From Tremella fuciformis (lineage: Eukaryota > Basidiomycota > Tremellomycetes > Tremellales > Tremellaceae), in contig CP136495.1 of assembly GCA_032768795.1 (NCBI GenBank), positions 622,501 to 686,500 on the forward strand: a DNA stretch of 64,000 nt. Direction: 5' to 3'. Shown in pieces: positions 56,477 to 64,000 of the stretch. The notes under the pieces were generated by a model. The model saw only the letters and a list, made by a program, of their open reading frames with translations. It was not told the origin of the DNA and did not search any database. Position numbers and translations under genes: made by a program. Within the stretch, counting starts at the first letter, position 1; each line of letters opens with the position of its first letter.

Positions 56477-59400
56477 ATGGCGCTCCCGACAGCTTCGCCC
56501 CGGGCAGCGAGGGCTTCCCTCTCGCTGGGTGAGCGCGACATGAACGTCACTCTGCCCGTAACCAACACCGAATTCAAAGCGAAGAAGCGGGCCGTGATGA
56601 GCATGGGAGGTGCAACGACGGCCCTTGACGCCTTGAGCCCCAGGCGGAAGGCGAGGAGGAATATGGTGAGTGATGATAGCTCTGTGCAAAGTTTCCCGCC
56701 ATCGTATCAGACACTGAGTGCAGCAACCTCGCAAGTCTATCCTCAAGTCCAACTCGGGCAACAACCTCGTGGGCACGGACGATACCGTTGACATGACCGC
56801 GCAATACGCAAACACCATCGCTTTTGGCATGCTGAGGAACGACGACGACACAAAGACCTTTGCCAGGCGGGTCAGCTTCGCGCCCAATGCGCATGTTCGG
56901 TTTGTCTGCCCAAGTCTGTATGACGCTCGGACGCTCACTGCCAGGATGTTCGATCGTCCCAATCCACCATCAGGCGGCGCTTCCGGACCTCGCGCATCTT
57001 TCGCCCCGGCACCTGCTGCATCCATCGCAGCTGCTGCTCGACGATCGTCGCTCCCCAATACTTCGCCATATTTCCCCTCGCAGCAAGAGGGCGAGGATGA
57101 CGAGATGGACATTGAGACCGCGTCGGAAGCCTCTGAGTCGTCCGACGAGCTGGAGGGTGTCCAGATGGGCCGGCCCCAATCGGCGGCTGGATACTATGAC
57201 GACCCGCAGTCTCCGGCGGATGATGATGAGGAAGAGGACGAGATGGACATGGACGTGACTCAGATCGAGTATGGCGGCATCCTTCGACGAGAGTCCTTGG
57301 CAGCCGCGCTCGCGGAAACTCGTCCCGAAGACACGTCCGCCGTTACGGACGACGCGGACATGAGCATAGCCTCGCGGGGATCCGACCAGGAGAAGACGAT
57401 GGACTTTACCATAGCCATTGGCGGTCTCATCCCTCCTGCACCTCCTGTCGGCGCAGAGCGAGGTCGTGCGTCCATCGGGTACAGCATGCCTCATGGGCGA
57501 GGCGAGCGACTCTTGCCTGGTCAGGGGAGCGACGCGGTGGAAGGAGAGATGGAGATGGAGGAGACGATCGCCATCGGTGGTATCATCCATGGCGACGAGT
57601 CGCTGAGCTCGGGACACAGCGGAGACGACACTGTAAATGGCCGGGAGAGGACCATGACGTTCTCCTTCACCCAAGCTCAAACGACTAGCGTCAACGTCAA
57701 CGTAGTCGAGGTCCAAGACGATACGAGGGATGTGAGTATGGAGATGACCATGGCTCACGGAGGAGTGAACGCCTACCCGCCCACATCACCAGCTCGACAC
57801 ACAGCCCTCACGCGACCGCAAGCTGGAACGCCATCGTTTGCCCGCCCGACTACCTCTTCAGCCCAAAAGACGAAGACAACAGAGAAGCGGAACGTATTCG
57901 CTCCCTCCCCGAGCCCGTTCAAGTCGACGTCTCCGAAGAAGCGCGGCATGGAGACTGCCGGCGAGGTGGCCAAGCGTCTTAGCTTTGCCTCGACACCTTC
58001 GTCGGCAACGAAAAGGCGAGACCCTCCTTCTGCTGAAACTTCTGGGCAATCGCCGTTCAAGAAGGCCCGACAGTCCATGCCTGCCGAGGGAGTCTTCTCC
58101 GACCGTCCATCTACATCTACATCGTCGAGATCCGTCAACATATTCGCGGAACCCCAAACGGCCTCCTCTGGTACACCTTCTCGTTCTGCCTCGTCCGGCT
58201 CCTCTCGCCAGCGGATGTCCATGGCGAAGAGCCCTGCGCGCAGCCCGGCTATTCGCCGAGCCATGGGTGTGCCCGTTACGGATGAAGAGTTTGAGCAAGC
58301 CGCAGATGCTGAGGATGTCGAGGGAGAATGGGAAGAGCCGCCCACGATATCGCTTGCCTCGTTTCTGGAGATGGCCGGCGTGCAATTTATGGAAGGCCTG
58401 CCAGGCCTGAACCGCCGAAGGAGCAGCGTGGGTCGCGGAATCCTGGGCAAGAGTATCTCTGGCGGTGGGTCCTTTGGCACGCTGTGATGAGACAAGCTGA
58501 CCCTAGATCGCGAATTCAAACCGCATGAATATGTCGAGGCGCACATCAACGACATCATGCTCAACATGTACAGCTGGGTAAGCAGCTTACTGTTATGGGC
58601 TACGAGCTGATAGTCAGGGTGCGGACAAGATGCGCGCCGATATTCAAGAGGGCCAGGCGGATCTACAGGCACAAGAGGAGATCACTTCTGTACACAACCC
58701 GATCGTCATCCGAGAATATCTCGCGGCGACGGACGAGGAGAAGCAGATCTTTGAAATGACTTTCAAGAACTTCAAGACCAACACCCACCTCAAAGCGAGG
58801 GAAAGGTGGTATGACTGGAAGACGTCATTGGTGGAGAAGATGCGGCCAGATATCGAAGAATCGCTCGTGGCAATGCGGGAGGACGATGCCCGTCTCACAG
58901 AGATGACTGAGCAGGCCGACAACCTTCTGCCGGAGATGCGCGAACGATTTGCCGCACTACAGGCAGATCTGGTCAAGGAAAGGGAAGTCGTGGCGGCAGT
59001 GGCGGAGTGTGACCCGGAGGAGTTGGCGGAATACCGCGCGGCGATCGCTGAGCAGAGGTCAGCTCTTTCGTAGTAATCGAGTATGAGCTGACTTTCAGCA
59101 CGCAGATTAGCGGATTCACGTCCGAGCTATCGGACGGGACTGCCAAGCTCGCTGCCATGACCGGGAAGCTTGATGAGCTCCGCTCAAAGAAGGAGGAGCT
59201 TGCATCAGCCATCGCTCTTGCACGAAGCCGATGTGATCACTTTACAAAGTCCGATGTCGCACGTCTGCAGGGTGAGCCTAAAACGTGGTGTCCAGTCCTG
59301 ACGAGTCAGAGGAGTACAAGGCATTGCAAAATCTGCATCTGTGGCACATCGAGTCGGTGACCCCTGCAGCCTTGACACTCTCCTTCGACAAGGAGATCCG

Positions 59401-60036
59401 AATCGTGGTGCCATTTGTGGGAGTCAAGCCCAACCTGTCGGCAGTGCAGCTGGAACTACTCGAGCGAGACGCGACGAAGTCTTGGGCCTTGCGTGGTGCC
59501 GACCCTACCGGTCACTTGTTCGAGCTCCTCAAGGGAGCCGTGTCGAGATTAGCAGCAGACAAGACCTGCTCGACTCTTCCACTTGTGCGTCAGCTTCGCC
59601 GTCTTCAGCCTTGTAGCTGATGGGCAGTACGTCCAGCGTGTCGGGCACCTGTGGACCGCTGCCCAGCGCCTGAGAGGCGAGATGAGGCTGTTGGCTCTTC
59701 GCTATCCTGTCGGCTTTGGAGGCTCGACAACAGACGCCAGGGCCACCTTGGCCGTGATGTTCCAGTCCATCAAATCCAAGGTCGAGCTCAGCTTCACGTT
59801 CCGTCCCGAGCTATTGACACGATGGCCTGCGGCCCTGGCCGAGGTGCCGGTCAGTGCCAAAACGGTGTATGGACTTGCAGAGTGCGTATCTGGCATTATC
59901 ACCAGGTGGTCATGGCTGATGACGCAGTGCGGACATGTTGGCCCGGGTGGCAGCCGACACGATGGCGACTGCGCAGCCCGAGGGGTATCTGGGTGCTTTC
60001 TTGCAGGCTGCGGTAGATGTGCAGACCCAGTATTAG
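56477..60036 (+). CDS. SPC7: Kinetochore scaffold SPC7/KNL1/SPC105
   Basis: KNL1 links the outer kinetochore to the spindle checkpoint through BUB proteins and PP1. The N-terminus (ATG 56477) carries both PP1-docking motifs: KSILKS (SILK box, 56733-56747) and RRVSFAP (RVSF box, 56868-56879). About 200 residues of acidic repeats follow, with variant MELT-like modules: MDVTQIEYGGI, TMDFTIAIGGL, MEETIAIGGI and MEMTMAHGG. The C-terminal Spc7 domain begins ISLASFLEMAGVQFMEGLPG and contains coiled coil (MREDDARLTEMTEQADNLLP) and the RWD-like end (LSFDKEIRIVVPFVGVKPNL, YPVGFGGSTTDARATLAVMF, KSKVELSFTFRPELL). The last residues VDVQTQY precede TAG at 60034-60036. About eight exons. Confidence 0.9.
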
Positions 60037-60738
60037 GTTGTCAGTGTAATTGAAACTGTGCATGCTCGCTCTGGAAGTCGTAACTTGGTCAGGGCTGCGA
60101 CTTATCTGATACGTGTCTCTTCCTTTGGCCATTCGGCCGAATGGGATACCGGCGCTAACATGCCTTTGCGTTTCATGTCTCGAGGGCGCCTCTCTCGTCG
60201 TGTCGACACGACTGAATCTAACAGGCTGAGGCAAACCAAGAAGAGGCGCCGTGAGTAGCGAAGAGTAAAGAGGCGCTTTGAAAGAATTCTCGGTCCGAAG
60301 ATCGGAGGTGGGGACGGTGAGATGACGCACCATTCGGGGAAAGGAAGGGAAGGGAGGACCGAGCGGGAATCAGGGTAATTTCGCCCGGTCCACCCGTCCA
60401 CACCACCACACCATTGGCCATTTACTCGTACTCGTACTCGATATCTTTCTATCCTCAGAACAGCTTCCACAACGAGCGGCAGGAGCTCGAGCAGGAGCAG
60501 GCGCCTGTTCGCTCGACATCCTCTCTTCTCTATATCATCGACACTCCCGACCCTCTCCCACTGATCCCACGAACGACACGGTCTCAGCTCCGGAACGGAC
60601 CCCGATCGCCCAGGCCAAAAAGAGTGACTGACCATCATCAACATCAGCATCACCACCCCCATCATCAACCGGATCGCCCGGCCCCTCTTTCCCCTCCATC
60701 CTCAGCTCCCATCGCTCCTCGGGCACCTACGTCGCAGC
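60037..60738. other. Intergenic region before the FAD oxidoreductase
   Basis: This is 700 bases without a supported gene. It holds a short ACTCGT repeat (TACTCGTACTCGTACTCG at about 60423-60440) and a CAT/CAC-rich region (about 60634-60670) that is probably leader of the following gene. No RNA gene recognised. Confidence 0.35.
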
Positions 60739-62889
60739 ATGACGCTCGCAGTGCCCCTTCGTCGCGCCCACCATGCGTCCCCTGATCGCCGCCAGGTGAG
60801 CGGCGACAGCTCTTCTGGGTCCCTCCATCACCATCATGGTCACCATCGGACAAGGACGGTTGTCGTTCTTGGATGCAGCTATGGCGGATCCAGAGCGGCG
60901 CGGTTGTTGGTGGATGGGCTGCCGCCAGGATGGAGGGTCGTGGTGATTGACCGGAACTCGCATATGAACCGTGAGCCCAGAGCCTCTTCGTTGCCACCCC
61001 TCTACATCGTCGCTTCTTTCCCTCTTACGCAACGTACCACCTACACCTCCCGGCTCCACTGCTCGCGTCCTCCCCGAACGCGTCGGCGTCGTATTGCTCC
61101 CGCCGCCACTGACCCCCAGACGTCTACGTCTTTCCCCGCTTCTCCGTCCTCGCCGAGCACGCGCCAAAGGGGTTCATACCCTACTCGAACCTCCTCGTCC
61201 CCACATCCTCCAAGGCCCCCCGCACCGCCGCCGACGCCGAGCACACACAGGCCAAACCAAAGATCCCCACATCCGGGTTCAGCCGGCCGCCCTCGCCGCC
61301 CGACTCGCCAAAGCTGTGGCCGCTGCACACAGCGCCGTCCACATCCCTCGACACCAAGCACGAGTTCATCCAGGGCACCCTTGCCTCCCTGCACGCGCAC
61401 CGCCTCACCGTCACCCGTCCGTCGCCCCGGCCGTGCGACACCGCCTCGAGTCCCGGGGCGTGCTGCCGCATCGGCGAGACGCGCTCGACGCTGCCGGGCT
61501 GGCTGGCGTCGCAGAACTTTGCGCGGGAGATGGAAGGGTGGGAGTCTCGGCGCTCGTCTTCGAGGCCCGGGACGCCTGCACTCTCGCGCAAGTCGTCCAC
61601 TGGCTCGTTGATCTTCACAGCCACCACCGGCCCGGTTGGTATGTTTGATGGACCAGAGGAGACGATCGAGTTTGATTATTGCGTCTATGCGCTGGGCAGC
61701 GGTATGCCCGATCCAGTCAATGTGTGGCGGGAGCACCCGAATCTCCCCATTGGCGATCGTGAGGAGCGCGAGCGTGGTCTTGGTGGCAAGCGATGTGGGA
61801 TACGGTGGCTCGAGGGCAAAAGTAGGGATCTGAAAAAGGCAAAGAGTATCGTTGTTGTTGGCGGAGGCGCGCTCGGGATCCGTGAGCTCGCAGGAGCGGG
61901 AGGGCCGCCGCTGATCTCAGAATTCGCAACCGATCTGAAGGATCTGTACCCCGACAAGCATGTCACCCTCCTTCACTCTCGCGCCCAGCTCATGCCTCTC
62001 TACCCCATGTCGGTGCATGTCGCAGGTGTGTAACAGGATGAGTGTGGCTCTGCGATTTGGCCTGACCGCCAGTCATGGACGCGATGCAGCGCCTAGGTGT
62101 TGAGGTTGTGTTAGGAGAACGGGTCTTGGTGTGGCCGGACGAGCCGGAGCATCTTGACGGCAAGCCCAAGAAGATCGTCACCACTTCCGGGCGGGAGTTT
62201 GAGGCCGACTTGGTGGTGAGTTTCCGCATGACAGATCAGAATCCCCCTCTGACACTCAGCTCCCGTGTACTGGTCAGAAGCCCCATGTCTCGTTCATGGC
62301 TGCCCTGGCGCCGGCCTGCATCTCCCCCGTCAACAGCCGTATTCATGTCTCGCCGTCCATGCAGATCAGCCCGGATCCTGATCACCCGATTCGCAAGTCA
62401 TCGACTGACTCGAACCAGCTGGAGAAGCTTGCCACGCTTCATCTGCACCAATTGCCCACTCCGCCTTCGTCCCGGGAAAGCTCGGACGGTTCGTCGACAT
62501 TGTCGGATATACCGGAAGGATACTCGACGGCCCCGTCCTCTTGGCCCTCGAACACGGACGATGCTATAAACGAGGACGTGCCAGAAGACCTGTCACACAT
62601 CTTTGCCATTGGCGACTGTGCCGATACCGGAGCGATCCAGGCTGGCCACACGGCATACTATCAAGCCGAAGTGGCCGCGAGAAATATCCTGCGACTGGTC
62701 AAGGGAGACGGCGAGGAGCTCGAGGGCTACACGCCCGGTGCGCCAGCCATCAAGGTTTCTCTTGGCATCAAGGAGAACGTCGTCGCGAACGGCGATGTGG
62801 TGGAGGTCAAGCACGATGGTGTCGAGGACCTGCGGGCATTGACGATGTGGCCGCTGTTCAACGCGCAGGACATGTCGGTGGAGAGCTAG
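60739..62889 (+). CDS. AIF/AMID (FSP1-like) FAD-dependent oxidoreductase
   Basis: This is a pyridine-nucleotide-disulfide oxidoreductase of the AIFM2/NDH-2 class, which passes electrons from NAD(P)H to quinones or similar acceptors. The N-terminus has a basic leader and a His run (HHHHGHH), then the FAD-binding Rossmann motif VVVLGCSYGGSRAARLL (GxxxGG form). Exon 2 starts HVYVFPRFSVLAEHAPKGFI. The second nucleotide-binding motif SIVVVGGGALGIQFATDLKD is assembled across a 43-base intron. The C-terminal FAD contact region is HIFAIGDCADTGAIQAGHTA. A Ser/Pro-rich insertion of about 90 residues (around residues 130-220) is not part of the usual core. Six or so exons. Membrane association and quinone reduction are inferred from the family. 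Confidence 0.85.
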
Positions 62890-63234
62890 TGTGGGAAGAG
62901 AAGCAAGAGGGGATGCTTCTTGTAGGCTTGGGCTGATCCTCGTGTTGATGGATTGGATGGACTGGCCATCATCGGCCGAAGGAGAGCTGTCGCGTGGTGA
63001 TGGGACGGGTAACGGTACCGTTGTGCATGGTTTGGATCAGCTTGGATTGCATGGGCAGGGGTGGTGCGCATATGTAGCTCGGCGGCTGTCCGCTTGTACT
63101 GGTAACCATGCATATAGTCTGCACAGAAACAGGCCCGTAGAGAGAGATGAGACAGGAGGTGGAGGTGGTCGAGATAGGAACGACAGTTCGGAGTTGTAAC
63201 TCTTCTTCCACCGTCGTTGGTCTGGGTGGGCAAG
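62890..63234. other. Short intergenic region before the phosphatase
   Basis: A 345-base interval with no supported ORF. It separates the oxidoreductase stop from the ATG at 63235. Confidence 0.35.
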
Positions 63235-64000
63235 ATGTCAGCTCCACCGACCAAAATCAGCGTCCTGATGGTATGCACGGGGTGAGTCTTCCAGAGCTAC
63301 GAGCTACAGAGAAGAGAGAACTAAGCTTATGAACAGGAAGTGAGTCCCTGCCTGCCTGCGAGGTAGGAGAAGGAGGGTACTGACGCCGCAGTATCTGGTG
63401 AGCTGGGAATTCCCTACGGTCGGTCGGTCGGGGGCTAAGGGCAGCCGCTCGCCAATGGCAGAAGCCGTCCTGGTGCATCTCTACACCCAGCGCGCCTCCC
63501 TGGGCGAGAGAGTAGACCTGCGTGTCGAGTCGGCAGGTACGGATGCGTATCATGTGGGCGAAGAAGCGGACGAGCGGACGGTGGAGGTGTGCAGGAGGGT
63601 GAGCGAGCGAGGGAGCGTAGCGACCGAGCGAGCTCCCCTCTCCCCCTCTCCCCCTCTCCCCCTCTCCCATCTCCTCCCCTTCTGCCATCTCCCTCCCCCC
63701 ACCTTCTCTCTACGCTCGCTCCCGCGTGGAAGGGACCTAACACGCAGCACGGCGTGCCGATCTCCTGTGTCGCGCGGCGTCTCCGCCCGTCCGACTACAG
63801 TTCCTTTGACTATATCCTCGCTATGGACTCTGGGCAGTGAGCATCCTCTCCTTCCCTCTTCCCAGTTTACAGTCTGTGTCGGAGTACTGAGGCCAGCTTG
63901 GGATACATGACCCGTAGTCATCGTCCTGCATCCAACGACGCTGGGCGCCACGCCCACATCGCCCTCTTTGGAGCATACGACCCTTCCCTTGCCCCAGGGG
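63235..64000 (+). CDS. Low-molecular-weight protein tyrosine phosphatase (3' end beyond window)
   Basis: This is a cytosolic LMW-PTP (Ltp1/Stp1-type). Exons: 63235-63281 (MSAPPTKISVLMVCTG), 63337-63339 (GAA only), 63392-63397 (TATCTG only), 63445-63598, 63748-63836 and from 63897 on. Joining them in phase gives V-C-T-G-N-I-C-R-S-P-M-A-E, the exact CX5R active-site loop. Exon 4 continues DLRVESAGTDAYHVGEEADE and RTVEVCRR. Exon 5 gives HGVPISCVARRLRPSDYSSF, DYILAMDS. The last exon reads LGYMTRSHRPASNDAGRHAH, IALFGAYDP, again a family landmark. All three introns in the loop region are in phase 2 with GTGAG[TC] donors and CAG acceptors. Unspliced, the frame stops at a TGA directly after exon 1. 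Confidence 0.85.
63641..63670. repeat. TCTCCCCC tandem repeat inside the phosphatase intron
   Basis: Three full and one partial copies of an 8-base pyrimidine unit lie in the 149-base intron between exons 4 and 5. It is likely a simple-sequence expansion that makes this the longest intron of the gene. Confidence 0.85.

Noticed and set aside
60634..60672. CAT/CAC-rich repeat as CRISPR or satellite
   Set aside because: Only a short simple-sequence stretch without regular spacers, and the organism is eukaryotic.

Overview
This window is nuclear DNA from a fungus. Genes are packed head to tail on both strands and are split by many very short introns, mostly 34-70 bases, with GT...AG ends and a CTGAC/CTGAT branch-like motif just before the acceptor. 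The gene set fits a basidiomycete yeast of the Tremellomycetes type: TORC2 subunit Rictor with an N-terminal HR1 segment, pescadillo, RRN7/TAF1B, REV3, SPC7/KNL1 and an ERT1/AcuK-type zinc cluster factor. The class-level assignment is an inference from gene and intron style; no ribosomal marker is present.

Layout. 1-1.6 kb: 5' part of an uncharacterised gene on the minus strand, which runs off the window, plus a possible 32-residue spliced micro-ORF. 1.9-5.1 kb: two tandem BAHD-type acyltransferases. 5.5-10.7 kb: Rictor/AVO3 homologue. 10.9-11.3 kb: small two-exon gene. 11.4-16.1 kb: divergent NOP7 (ribosome biogenesis) and RRN7 (Pol I initiation). 16.2-19.0 kb: DUF2415-like WD protein. 19.3-23.6 kb: divergent LHS1 (ER Hsp70) and MET16 (PAPS reductase).

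23.6-32.5 kb is an accessory island, visibly more A/T rich and gene poor. It holds five tandem members (A-E) of a strongly diverged gene family that I do not recognise. All are on the plus strand, and all have a short first exon, one phase-1 intron and shared short motifs. Four of the five have a TATA box upstream. This is the best candidate for something undescribed.

32.5-42.4 kb: divergent CAP2 and MRS2-type Mg2+ channel, then REV3 (Pol zeta). 42.7-48.2 kb: an F-box-like protein and a large disordered orphan. 48.2-50.6 kb: ERT1-like regulator. 51-56.3 kb: three coiled-coil proteins of unknown function. 56.5-60.0 kb: SPC7/KNL1 kinetochore scaffold. 60.7-62.9 kb: AIF/FSP1-like FAD oxidoreductase. 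63.2 kb to the end: low-molecular-weight protein tyrosine phosphatase, whose active-site loop is assembled through two successive microexons of 3 and 6 bases.

Two sequence-level signals cut across genes. One is a palindromic promoter element, TCGGATCCGA, found three times and always 90-145 bases from a start codon (both BAHD genes and the NOP7/RRN7 promoter). The other is the microexon pair in the phosphatase. Exon boundaries were derived by hand from reading frame and splice consensus; where I was unsure I say so.
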